DNA of 64,000 nucleotides from Cristatella mucedo. Taxonomy: Eukaryota > Bryozoa > Phylactolaemata > Cristatellidae. The DNA is taken from the NCBI GenBank assembly GCA_009760855.2, contig WPIO01000076.1:62001-126000 (forward strand), read 5' to 3'. Below are positions 47,761 to 57,077 of the stretch, one piece after another. How positions within the stretch are numbered: the stretch's first letter is position 1; each line of letters starts with the position of its first letter. A program made the translations under genes and the position numbers. The notes beneath the pieces are model-generated. The model searched no databases and had not been told where the DNA came from. It saw nothing but the letters and a program-made list of their open reading frames with translations.

Positions 47761-48669
47761 AATAACTATTGTAGATACAACATCTGTAATTGTATTAATC
47801 CTATTTCCATTTTGATCTGTTAATATAAGTCTAAAACCACCCAACTTTTCTATATCACTCTTTGTAGGTAAGTACATTACATTTGGAATATGTAAATTAA
47901 CTTTTTGACCCGGAGAAATATCATCAGCGTCGATGATATATAGAGATCCTGACTGTTCTGAAAAACCTTTTCTTTTCTCTATATAATTAAGTTCTGGATT
48001 AACTAAGTCGCAGTCAACACTTATCCATATAACACCAGTATTATCAGGCTGAATCATTTTGTTCCATACTTTATAAGTTCCAGCAAAATACATAGCTTTT
48101 TCTACCGCTTCATATACTGTTCCACCAACTTTGTCGCGGTCAAACGTTCCTTGTTCATTTGAGTTAAAACCAAGGGTATCTCCAGTACTATAAAACTCAG
48201 GTTTTTTTTCAATGAAAGAGTTGGCTCCAAGAAAAACAACGCTATCACCAGCTACTTGCATAACTATCTTATCATCTGTATCAACACTAAATCTTATTTC
48301 ATTTCCAGCTCTTCCATTATATAACGCCGATGATGCAGAACCAGGATCTTTCTTTTTAAGTGCTAAAGATGTGTTTAAAGCAAGAACAATTTTATTAGTG
48401 TCATAAGTTCCTGAAGTTTTAGGAGTACCGTTTGTTTCCTTTCCAAAATCAAGTTCAATATATTGAGGATTACCAACATCTCCAAAAGAAAACTTAAACC
48501 AAAGTCTGTCATTTACACCCCTAAAGACATTTGATATAGTTCTATTTAAATGTGTAAACTCTACCCTTCTTAAACCAATTTCATTGTATCCAGATTTTAC
48601 TCCTACATTGATTGGAGGATATAATGTTTTGTAATCTGAAGAATACGTGCCGGCTAATCTTATTGACAT
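47704..48669 (-). CDS. penton-like minor capsid protein B, 321 aa
   Basis: Intact. TAATATAGGGA precedes the ATG. It aligns along its whole length with protein A: VGVKSGYNEIGLRRVEF, ISVDCDLVNPELNYIEKRK, LHIPNVMYLPTK and LTDQNGNRIN. The last ~15 residues (SIENSIEEIKKSI) are encoded by the TATAG-rich repeat. The two are recent tandem duplicates with some 35 extra residues here. Confidence 0.85.
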   Translation of the reverse strand: MSIRLAGTYSSDYKTLYPPINVGVKSGYNEIGLRRVEFTHLNRTISNVFRGVNDRLWFKFSFGDVGNPQYIELDFGKETNGTPKTSGTYDTNKIVLALNTSLALKKKDPGSASSALYNGRAGNEIRFSVDTDDKIVMQVAGDSVVFLGANSFIEKKPEFYSTGDTLGFNSNEQGTFDRDKVGGTVYEAVEKAMYFAGTYKVWNKMIQPDNTGVIWISVDCDLVNPELNYIEKRKGFSEQSGSLYIIDADDISPGQKVNLHIPNVMYLPTKSDIEKLGGFRLILTDQNGNRINTITDVVSTIVIRKGKTSIENSIEEIKKSI

Positions 48670-48677
48670 TCCCTATA

Positions 48678-49537
48678 TTATATTTCTATAATTTCTATAA
48701 CAACAGCAATTTGTTCACCACCAAAATCTAACAACTTCAAGTTTTGATCAGTAATTTTAATAGTTATATCACTAATAATTTCAGTAGAAACATTGCGGTA
48801 TTCAGGAGTATTTGGTTCATACACCATTGTATCCCATGGGTAAAAGTCAAATCCAAAACTTCTTAAAGCTTGAGTTTCGATTCCATTTATATAACTTGTA
48901 CCTGGAGCAACTAGATTACAATTAACAAGAACAAGCTTTACATCTGCAATACTTACCTGCTCTTCCGAATAGAACTTTTTGTTTGGAGTACAAACAGTGG
49001 GTATAATATTTGGATATGTCTCTAAAAACTTGCTATCCGTTGTATAAGCAGGTTTAGTAAATCCAAGCACTTTGGAAATAGATGATTTACTTGCAATAAA
49101 ACTCCACCCCGCAGGCATAGTAATCCATGAGTGTGCAGTACCAGTATCAACACCAACAGTAAACTTATCAGTTGTAGATCCTGTTTGAGTAATGAAATTA
49201 TTATTCCTATCAGCAATACCAGTGTTTAAGTCATCACCATCAACCGTATAAATTCCTGGTTCTATAGTTACAGTTTGTTCTGAACCGTCAGCACTTCTAT
49301 AAACAAAAGTATTATTAGAAGTAGTAATATTTTTTATGGAATTGATTTCAACAAACTTTTAAAAAAATCTTTTAGGTTTTTATTTCTCAATAAAATAGGA
49401 GTACTAATATGTAGACTAAGTGGATTAGAATTTCCAATAATATTGAACACATAACCTTCCCTACTTACTTGACTACTTTTTCTAATAACTTCAACATTCT
49501 TAAGTATGTTTTTTGTAATACCTAAAAGATCACTCAT
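48678..49537 (-). pseudogene. penton-like minor capsid protein C, frameshifted
   Basis: Start at 49537, with AATATATAGAAA before the ATG. The N-terminal part (..SREGYVFNIIGNSNPLSL) and the C-terminal part (NNTFVYRSADG, TVTIEPGIYTVD, LVLVNCNLVAPG, ITIKITDQNLKLLDFGG) fit the single-jelly-roll minor capsid pattern, and this copy looks closest to the canonical Polinton penton. A frameshift sits in the T7 run near 49360. About 286 codons in all. Confidence 0.8.
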
Positions 49538-49540
49538 TTT

Positions 49541-50693
49541 CTATATATTAAATAATAGATTATTAATTTTCGCAACGTAAGACTTTTGTGCTTTCCTAGA
49601 TTTAGCTAAATAATCTACAGCAGCACTTATTGAATTTACAACTCCTTTATTTCCAGCAGCAAGCTCTCTTAACCATAAATCAATCTTACTAAATACTTCT
49701 TTATCACTCTTGAAAAACACTGGAACGATTTTTAATCCTTCTCCCGAATTAGTTTGCAGTGATTTTATATGGTCAAGAATACTTTGTTGTTTTATACTTC
49801 TTTTTTCTATATTCTCTAATTCTTTCTTGATATTATAAAGACTCTCTACAAAATTTACTTCTGCAATTTTCTTTATATCTTCTTTCATTTTGGATGACAT
49901 TCTTTCTGTATTAGGTTTAATGCTAATTTCAAATAATTTTTGTCTAGTAACCCACGGGTGTTCAATAATTGTAGGTAAAGTATCTTCTAAAGCAGTTGTA
50001 AATTGAGGTGTGTTAGGTTCTATAGCAGGTTCTATGACACTTGCATCGGGTTCTATACTAGGTTCTATAACACTTACAATTGGTAAAGCGGTTTTACTTT
50101 TTTTTCCTTTTTTCCTTCCTCTTTTCTTTGGGGTACTTATAGCAGGTGGTTCTTCAACTTCTTTTATAGATATTTGGAGTACCAGTAGATGGATTAACAA
50201 TAAAACCTTCTGCCACTGTTTATTGAGCACCATCAAGAATTTCTCTTATTTCTGGATTAGCTGCATGAGTCTTTGCTTGATTTATTCTGTTAATTGCTTT
50301 TTTAGGTTCACCAGATTTAATATCAGCAATTGCTTTTTCCAAAACTAAAGAAACATCTTGAGGCTCTTTAGGTTTAGGCTGTATCGCCTTTTCAATTAGT
50401 TTATTAGTCTCCATTTGAATTGCAAGTTTAGGTCTCATTACTCTAAGTTTATTAAAATCAACACCACGTGAATCATTTTTTGAATGCTCTAAAGCACGTT
50501 CATTTAGTTTATGTTCTATCTGCTCTCTGGCAACAATCTCAGCTTCTATTCTTGCCATTTCTTCACCGTTGTTAAGTATGGTTGCAACATTTACCTTGTC
50601 TAAATTACAATATAAGTTTTCTAAATCAAGAGCTTATTGAACACTATATCCATATTTTCTATTTTTACTTTGAAACAACTTTCCTTTAATCAT
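49541..50693 (-). pseudogene. basic, helical Polinton protein of unknown role, broken
   Basis: About 383 codons from ATG at 50693 (TTAATAGGAAAGG upstream). Helical N-terminal region (MARIEAEIVAREQIEHKLNE at about 50558), then a TPR-like AKTHAANPEIREIL segment, a PKKRGRKKGKKSK basic patch, an acidic IEP repeat, and a helical C-terminus ending in YVAKINNLLF. Breaks: TAA at 50634-50636, TAA at 50220-50222 and a frameshift near 50170. The gene lies between the packaging ATPase and penton C, where Polintons often keep capsid or DNA-binding accessory genes. Terminal-protein function is possible but unproven. Confidence 0.6.
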
Positions 50694-50700
50694 TCCTTTC

Positions 50701-51372
50701 CTATTAACTATTGAAAATAGTTATTAGTTGTTTTCCTTCTTCATCAACAGACCAAAATCTTCCTTTTTTCAGTCTTAGTTAGATCTATAACACAATAAGC
50801 AAATTCTTCCCTTGTACAAGAATCAACCCAATCTTTAAATTGCTTTACATCTATATCACCAACATATGAACGACGTATATATTCTATATCGTTATTGTTT
50901 TGTTTGAATGTTATTATAAAGTTTACATTGTTTCTTATAGTTCTTTTAGGAAAATTTGTAAATCCTTGAGAAAGATCAAATATATTCATTTTTTATGCCT
51001 TCCTCTAGTAAAATAATCTGATATAGTACTTTAATCTTCATTTATAACATCATCTAACACAACAACATTTCTACATTTCTTATATGAATCAACATCTGGC
51101 ATTTCATCTACTCCACCAACCCAAACAAATGCAGGGTTCTCTTTTGTCATACTTATAAATCCACGATACATTGGTTGATCTAAGCTTGTTGCAATAATAG
51201 TACAAGCACCATACTTCAATTTTAATGAAAATATCCAATTCATTATTAATTGTGTCTTACCACACCCACTAGGACCTAAAACTAACGCTCTAATAAGTAT
51301 TTTAGGTAATGGTTCTTCATGACTTGTAGCAGTATCCTGTCCAAAGTCAAAAGGCTTAACTTTCAAAGACAT
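50701..51372 (-). pseudogene. FtsK/HerA-type genome-packaging ATPase, broken
   Basis: Walker A GPSGCGKT and Walker B NVVVLDD are in the first half (start at 51372 with AATATAGA before it). After TAA at 51031-51033 the same frame continues with YFTRGRHK, NIFDLSQGFTNFPKRTIRNN and FIITFKQN, the downstream sensor and Arg-finger blocks of A32-like ATPases. A frameshift near 50755 affects the last residues. Expected to pump DNA into capsids. Confidence 0.9.
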
Positions 51373-51401
51373 TCTATATTAAAAATTTGTTATATTTGTA
51401 T
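51373..51401. promoter_or_regulatory. 29-bp divergent intergenic, ATPase / protease
   Basis: Contains TCTATATT next to the ATPase start (AATATAGA on its strand) and TTATATTTGTAT next to the protease ATG. With only 29 bp between two divergent genes, any promoter must be very compact or overlap coding sequence. Confidence 0.5.
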
Positions 51402-52070
51402 ATGGAGATTTATTGTATGAAGTGTAAAAAGTCGAATGATACATTACACGAGGAGAATGTTGAGGTGGATAGCACAAAAGGAATGAGAGAAATGATAAAA
51501 GGAATTTGTACAATCTGTAGTAAAAAGAAATCAAAGTTTGTTAGACTAATAAGTACTCCAGTTCTACTTGCTGTTCCAGTTTCTGGTGGTGAAGGATCTT
51601 TATTACAAGGAAAAAGGATTGGGAGAGGAGTAAGTGGACAACAAATAATTGGTGAGATTAGGAGTGCAATAGACAAACTAAAAAAAAAAGTAAAATCATC
51701 AGCTTTGACAGATATAGAAATAAATAATTATATAAAGGAATTAGATATAACAAACTTTAGAGGTGTCTTTGCAAGAGATGAACGAACAAAGCCTTTAGAG
51801 AATGAATGTCTTATTTGTAACACTGGAAAGTCAGACCTTGCAATATATCACTGGGTCGCATTAAAGAAAGAAGGGTCTAAGTGTTTTTACTTTGATTCTT
51901 TTGGAGCACCACCAATGCCAGAGGTAATACGTTACTTCGGTGATATATCATCTTTTCAAACATTTCAATTGCAAAAGTTCAATCGGAAAGATTGTGGAAG
52001 AAGGTGTCTAATCTTCTTAAAACTAACAGAATTGACTGATTTTGGAACAACGATGGAATTATTGATTTGA
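51402..52070 (+). CDS. adenain-like cysteine protease, intact
   Basis: 222 codons, start MEIYCMKCKK. An N-terminal Cys pair and a later CTICSKKK form a zinc-knuckle-like region. Catalytic His in IYHWVAL, Asp in FYFDSFG, an LQKFNRKDCG segment with the oxyanion-type Gln and the Cys (DCGRRCLIFL). The order H-D-Q-C is that of the adenovirus maturation protease and its Polinton relatives. ATG at 51402 preferred over an upstream TTG at 51387. It cleaves capsid precursors in virions of related elements. Confidence 0.92.
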   Translation: MEIYCMKCKKSNDTLHEENVEVDSTKGMREMIKGICTICSKKKSKFVRLISTPVLLAVPVSGGEGSLLQGKRIGRGVSGQQIIGEIRSAIDKLKKKVKSSALTDIEINNYIKELDITNFRGVFARDERTKPLENECLICNTGKSDLAIYHWVALKKEGSKCFYFDSFGAPPMPEVIRYFGDISSFQTFQLQKFNRKDCGRRCLIFLKLTELTDFGTTMELLI

Positions 52071-52099
52071 TTTAAACAAATTATTTATCCTTTATAGAA

Positions 52100-52588
52100 A
52101 TGGAAATCCAAAATAAGAAATTCGTAGTTCTTGAAAATGCTTCAGTCATAATTCCAAAAGGAAAACCAGCTCGACTTCACATTGAAGAGAGGACTTCAAA
52201 AGATCCTAAGCAATATTACAACATGTGGTTATACATTACCGAAGACATAATGCCATCTATTAAAGACATTGTAGAAAGGTCTAGTAAGAAACTTGATTTC
52301 AAGGGATATGACTTTAGTAAAAGGTCTACAATTGGAGTAAGAATTGATTTTGGTATCAAGCCAAGTATATTCTTTGATCAAAAGAATATACAGTTGAAGT
52401 TCAGTTCTATTGCTGATCTAGTTAATAAATTTGGAAGTGACTTTTCTATTACTGGAGTTCTCGATGGAAGTTATGTTACTAAAGACTCTTACAACTCTGA
52501 AGAAAGACTTAATATTAGATTAAAGCTTGATAAAGTTAAAGTCTATGACTCAGTAAAACGAGGAGAGTTCAATCCTGCTGATTATTAG
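52100..52588 (+). CDS. hypothetical protein, 162 aa, intact
   Basis: CTTTATAGAA is joined to the ATG. The protein is soluble, mixed alpha/beta, with blocks VVLENASVIIPKGKPARLHIEE, IGVRIDFGIKPSIFF and NIRLKLDKVKVYD, ending FNPADY. It resembles no family I recognise. Beta-strand-rich layout and position could suit a small ssDNA-binding protein, but that is only a suggestion. Followed by about 95 bp of AT-rich DNA to the convergent fibre 2 gene. Confidence 0.65.
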   Translation: MEIQNKKFVVLENASVIIPKGKPARLHIEERTSKDPKQYYNMWLYITEDIMPSIKDIVERSSKKLDFKGYDFSKRSTIGVRIDFGIKPSIFFDQKNIQLKFSSIADLVNKFGSDFSITGVLDGSYVTKDSYNSEERLNIRLKLDKVKVYDSVKRGEFNPADY

Positions 52589-52685
52589 ATTATTAAAAAA
52601 ATAAAAACAAAAATAAAAACTAGTTAGGTTAGTTAGTTCATTTTTCTTAATATTACTGTATTCTAACTTTCTTAATTAGACTAAT

Positions 52686-53636
52686 CTAAATAATATCTAA
52701 AGGACTAAGTGTTCTAAATCCGGCGTAACTTAGTACAGGATAACTAAGATCGAATGGTATTACTTTTGTATTCATTTCTTCAATGATAGAAAGGTTTTTT
52801 ATAGAATTACTTAACGTCAACATATAATCACCCTCAACTCCTGAATAAGGTATATTTAGTAAATTAGAAGGAAGAAAGTTTGGTGAGTAGAACCTATGGT
52901 AGCAGTTAGTAATTATATTATCGTATTCTCCAGACAACTTTTCCACTGTTATAGATACTGTTGATGTAATAGTTCTATAAGGTATTCTAGTTGCATTATC
53001 GTCTTTTAGAACAAAGTATTTATTTTCAGCTGTTCTTCCATAAACATTATAATAAGTATCATCATTGACAATGTTAGTATTGTCATTATTTATTCTATTG
53101 ATATCTCTTATTTTTAGTGTTATCTTTGAGTATAGTGGTTTTTTTAAGTTAATGTCACATAGTTTTGCTAAAGTTGCGTCGGTGGTGTTGTTAGATAAAT
53201 TAATAACACTTTTTTTTGTTCCTATTTGTCCTTCTACTAGTAATGACTCATGATTAAAAAGTCTATTCATTCTTAGAAACGATGTATAAGCTCTTTCTCT
53301 TGTGTATGAACAATCATTGGTGTTATTAGCAATTAATCTATCTACTTCTAGAGTTCCCTCTATTACTTGACCACCTCCTGTTCCAGTCTTTGTATCAAGA
53401 TATTGTTTTGTAAATAAATCTTTTTCATTCTCTGGATAACGCACATTTACATATTTTTTTGACCTAGCAAATAAATCTCCTCTTACAACTTCATCAGAGT
53501 CTTTTCTAATATAATTATTATCTGAAAAGGTTTTACTTACAGTGTCTAATTCACCAATAGTAGAACCAACGTTTGCTATTCTATTTTTACCAAGATTTAG
53601 AGTTCCATTCATTTTTAGTAACCTTCTGCTAAGCAT
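52686..53636 (-). CDS. fibre-like protein 2, 316 aa, intact
   Basis: Begins MLSRRLLKMNGTLNLGKNRIANVG, with fibre-type repeats (..ELDTVSKTFSDNNYI; ..EKDLFTKQYLD) in the first ~80 residues, then a large beta-rich region without known domain. The end RTLSPLDII resembles the end of the major capsid protein (RSLFNPLDI). TATATAG is 16 nt upstream of the ATG. Probably a spike component; unlike the other fibres it has no break. Confidence 0.65.
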   Translation of the reverse strand: MLSRRLLKMNGTLNLGKNRIANVGSTIGELDTVSKTFSDNNYIRKDSDEVVRGDLFARSKKYVNVRYPENEKDLFTKQYLDTKTGTGGGQVIEGTLEVDRLIANNTNDCSYTRERAYTSFLRMNRLFNHESLLVEGQIGTKKSVINLSNNTTDATLAKLCDINLKKPLYSKITLKIRDINRINNDNTNIVNDDTYYNVYGRTAENKYFVLKDDNATRIPYRTITSTVSITVEKLSGEYDNIITNCYHRFYSPNFLPSNLLNIPYSGVEGDYMLTLSNSIKNLSIIEEMNTKVIPFDLSYPVLSYAGFRTLSPLDII

Positions 53637-53639
53637 TTT

Positions 53640-54510
53640 TTACGTTGTTGCTATATAAACAAAGATATTTAATATTTTATCAAATAAGTTTAAACCAGAT
53701 TTAAAATTCGACGATTGAACAAGTTTTTTATTTGCATCAAGCACATAACCACCGTATAACTGGTCTTGTAATGGTACTAATGTTTCTGGAAGGGGTTGTA
53801 GTATACCTTTTTTCCATGTGTATACTCATATAATGTTGTAACAACAAAAAAACCTCTTGGTGTGATAATATCTGTTAAAGTGGAGATCCAACGACCGTTA
53901 AGTGTTTTTCCATATAATTCTGTAGTTAAAGACCCGTCTACTGTTGCTCTAAAACGTATTACAGTAACATTTCCATCTGATATTCTATTTAGATAGCTAA
54001 AGTTTACACCATCAGGAGGATTAACAGGATCATTTTCTAAGAAGATAGAGTATCCATTCATATCTAAATTTCCATTAAGAGTTCCACCTGTTAGTTTAAG
54101 GAAGTTAGAGTCCATATACGATTTATTTGGAATATCATTATCAGAAGTAGGAGGTCCTACAACACTTACATTTTCATTTACGGTTAGTGTTCCGTTGATA
54201 GTTCCACCAGTCTTCGATAATTTACTATCTGCATAGTCTTTAGTTGCAGCATCACTAGGATTTACAGGATTTGCTAGTTCTATCAACTTATAGCTTTTCA
54301 TATAAATATCTCCATCAGCAGTAGTTCCTCTTGATACTTTTGTAACGAAATTGGTATCTATATACTTTCTATTTACAGCATCTCCAAGATCAACAGGATC
54401 ACCTAAATTCTTTATCAAATTTCCATTCATACTTAAACTACCTGTAAGTACATCACCACTTTTTTAATGTAATTTTTTATACCAATTCCTCTTCTTTTAG
54501 ATCTAAACAT
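53640..54510 (-). pseudogene. fibre-like protein 3, phage-tail-type repeats, frameshifted
   Basis: Start at 54510 with GTATAGAAA before the ATG. A basic N-terminus (FRSKRRG) is followed by four tail-fibre repeats: MNGNLIKNLGDPVDLGDAV, ANPVNPSDAATKDYAD, GGTINGTL..NKSYMD and GGTLNGNLDMNGYSI. Frameshifts lie in the A-run near 54465 and near 53800; after the second, the frame continues to TAA at about 53640. A homologous remnant is at about 720-980. Confidence 0.75.
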
Positions 54511-54513
54511 TTT

Positions 54514-55379
54514 CTATACAATAGTAAAAAGAAAATCAATGTAAGTTATTCCACTTGCAACAGTAAATTTATCGATAGCGTATCTACACGTTCCATCTAT
54601 ATTAATTATTAAAACTAGAGTACCACTAACTCCATATGTTGATTCATTAGTTAATTCTACGTATGCATTTGTTTTATTAGTTGCGTACATAACTCCACTA
54701 ACCATTGCAAAGTTTGGTAATACCCCTGGAAAGAATGTTTTAAGATTAGTATTGTATGCAACAACATCTCCAGTAGTCGCAACAACAGGTATATCTCCAG
54801 GTGTGAGTTATTGCAGTTAAAATTTGTTTCCTGTGCTACCATTACCTGTAATAATTTAACCAAGCATATCAAGATAAAATACGGTTGGATAAGTACCAGA
54901 ACTTGCTCCTAAATATCTAAATGATATTTGTTATTATTATCTATGTACTGCTTTGTCACAGTATCAGAGTCTTTTACATTGATAATATTCTTATCTCCCA
55001 TATTCATACTTGTAGTTGCTTTACCTTGAAACACTTGCGTCATATTTTTTAAGAGTCCATAGTTAATCACTTGATAAGGTCTTAAATCACTGTATACAGT
55101 TCCATCAGCAGAGTTTCCTGATATACCAAAAACATGTTTACAATTCAACTGTGATGACATCTTTGAATTCGTCTTTGAAAGGAACCCTGTCATACTTGAA
55201 CCGGTTGCCAAGTCACCTATAACATTTGTGGCTATACTTCCTCCAAAGTTTGAAGTAAAACCGTAATCCAATCTTATTGCATCACCTTCATTAGCAGGAT
55301 AACCTAAGCTGGTTATTCTTTTTCTGTTTGCATTGAGGTCGCTGTAAATAGATCCATTAATCTTTCTAACTTTTTCCAT
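54514..55379 (-). pseudogene. fibre-like protein 4, broken
   Basis: N-terminus MEKVRKINGSIYSDLNANRKRITSLGYPA with fibre repeats, a second repeat block MNMGDKNIINV..TVTKQYID, then a beta-rich C-terminal domain (TPGDIPVVATTGDVV; VSGVMYATNKTNAYVEL; IDGTCRYAIDKF). Breaks: a frameshift near 54925 and three TAA between about 54790 and 54860. The C-terminal domain recurs in the remnant at about 1190-1430. It ends 4 nt before the fibre 3 start. Confidence 0.7.
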
Positions 55380-55392
55380 TCACTTATAATAT

Positions 55393-56060
55393 ACGAAGAA
55401 TAAAAAAGGAAAATGTGTTGACAGTATAAAAGAAGGAGTAGATACAACTAAGGAAGTTGTTTCAGGCATTACAACGGCAACAAAAGTAGGTTCTAAAGCA
55501 GTTATAAAGATAGTACCTAAAGTTGCTATGAAAATGTCTTTAGAAGCTTCAAACAAGATCGCAAAGATCGTTCCAAAAGTATTACAATCATTTAAAGTCA
55601 TTGGAACAGCTACAAAGGCACTTAGCGGATTTCTATCAGGAATTACAGGAATTGTAGATCTTGGTTTATTCATAGAAGAGATTGTTGATGATATTGCTTC
55701 AGGAAAGTATGGCAATGTCTTTTGGAAAACGATTGCAGATAAAAAAAAGGACTGGCAAAAATGGTAGCTTCATTAGAGGTTGGCTATTACATAAACGAGA
55801 TATTATTAAAAGCTGAAAGAGGTAAATCTGATTGGTATTTAGATCCTAGTAAGTTTTTATCAGAAACATTTGGAGAAGAAGTTTCTTGGGATGCAACACA
55901 ACTAGATCCAATCGCTTGGAAGAAGAACTTTCTTGAAGTAACATCTGGTGGATTTTTGCCTGCAATCCCAGCAATCATAGCAAGTATAGCTTCTGTTATT
56001 GGAGCAGTTGGTTTAGGTGTTTCAATAGCCGTATCAGTAGCAGGATTGATAAAAAAATAG
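55393..56060 (+). pseudogene. hydrophobic membrane-interacting protein, frameshifted
   Basis: The frame opens after TAA at about 55388 without an ATG, so the start is lost or uncertain. The N-terminal half is an amphipathic Lys/Val-rich helix region (KVGSKAVIKIVPKV..KIAKIVPKVLQSF). A frameshift in an A8 run near 55745 is followed by LEVGYYINEILLKAERGK and a strongly hydrophobic C-terminus (AIPAIIASIASVIGAVGLGVS). The amphipathic-plus-hydrophobic layout recalls membrane-lytic or internal capsid proteins. An older copy survives at 1940-2354. Confidence 0.65.
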
Positions 56061-56071
56061 TAGATGAAACA

Positions 56072-56493
56072 ATGTATACTGCTAGAGCACCTAAAATGAA
56101 TACTCATGAAGAGAGAATGAATGCATTGAGTTTACAGAGTGAACGACTAAAGAATGCAATTACAGATATAAAAAATATGATAGAACTACTTGATAGAAAC
56201 ATTGATATCGATTTGAGTGACAAAGTGCAAAACTCAGAGGTTAAAAACAGATCAGATTATTTGAAAACAGGTAAACAACTTGTAGAGGTATCAGGAGTAA
56301 GTTATTCAGATAAGTTAAAAGAAGACAAAAAAAGTAGAAAGTAGTACAATTGGAGGGGAAAAGTCTTGCGATTACAAAGCAGAGAGTGCAATGTTACTAG
56401 CTAATCTGTTTGCCCAAGGTAAATCACAAGAAGAAATATATAATAAAATGATTAAACTTAGAGATGATCTCAAAAGAAGATGTAAGAACTAAA
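56072..56493 (+). pseudogene. coiled-coil protein, frameshifted near C-terminus
   Basis: Starts at 56072 (or the internal Met at 56096), with helical heptads LQSERLKNAITDIKNMIELLD. After a shift near 56340 a second frame carries ESAMLLANLFAQGKSQEEIYNKMIKL to TAA at 56491. It begins 11 nt after the membrane-protein gene and ends overlapping the HNH gene convergently. Function unknown. Confidence 0.5.
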
Positions 56494-57037
56494 AGTCACT
56501 GTAGCGAACTATTTTATTATCTTCTGTTAAAGTATAAGTAAAATTTAGTTTAGCAAACTGAAGATGTAAACGTATGGCTTCCATATCCCTAACAACAGCT
56601 GCTCCTTCTTCACAATCAAAATAACCCAAGTGGTATTGTTGTTTATTTATTTTTATTCTTGATCTCCATTTATTTGTTTTCTTATAATAATCAACACCAA
56701 TATAGTTAGATGATAAACCTTCTACTTTATTTCTATTTCTAATATTTTCTGAATGAGTTGCTTCACGCAAATCCTCGAAACGATTATATAGTTTATCATT
56801 ATCAATGTGATCAATCTCATTCAAAGGTAATCTACCAGTCATTATCAACCAGGCTAACCTATGAGCGTAGTATGATTTTCCGTCAACCAACATTCGTCTG
56901 TATCCACAATCATTTATTGAACCAGCCTCTGATCCAACTTTTATTCTTTGCCTCCTAGCTTTATATGTACATTTTCCTGTTTGTGCGTTGTAATCAAATA
57001 ACTCAAGAAATCTATCTCTTAGTTCATCCTACTCCAT
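56489..57037 (-). pseudogene. HNH endonuclease with AP2-like DNA-binding domain, TAG at codon 3
   Basis: HNH core: YYAHRLAWLIMTG, NEIDHIDNDKLYNRFEDLREAT and NIRNR. A C-terminal AP2-type domain follows: YIGVDYYKKTNKWRSRI, YHLGYFDCEEGAA and AKLNF. This HNH_3 plus AP2 layout is common in phages and giant viruses as free-standing homing endonucleases. TAG at 57029-57031 is the third codon; an internal Met at 56893 would skip the N-terminus. It lies in the gap between capsid-type genes, as expected for a mobile intruder. Confidence 0.85.
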
Positions 57038-57077
57038 TTATACATAGTTTTATAAATGTTAAATATAATTATATAGA

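Noticed and set aside
35224-57031. Ciliate-type genetic code (TAA and TAG as Gln) explaining the in-frame stops
   Set aside because: Several intact genes (for example those ending at 40692, 52588 and 57842) terminate at TAA or TAG and would otherwise run on through many stops; frameshifts are also present, so decay is simpler.
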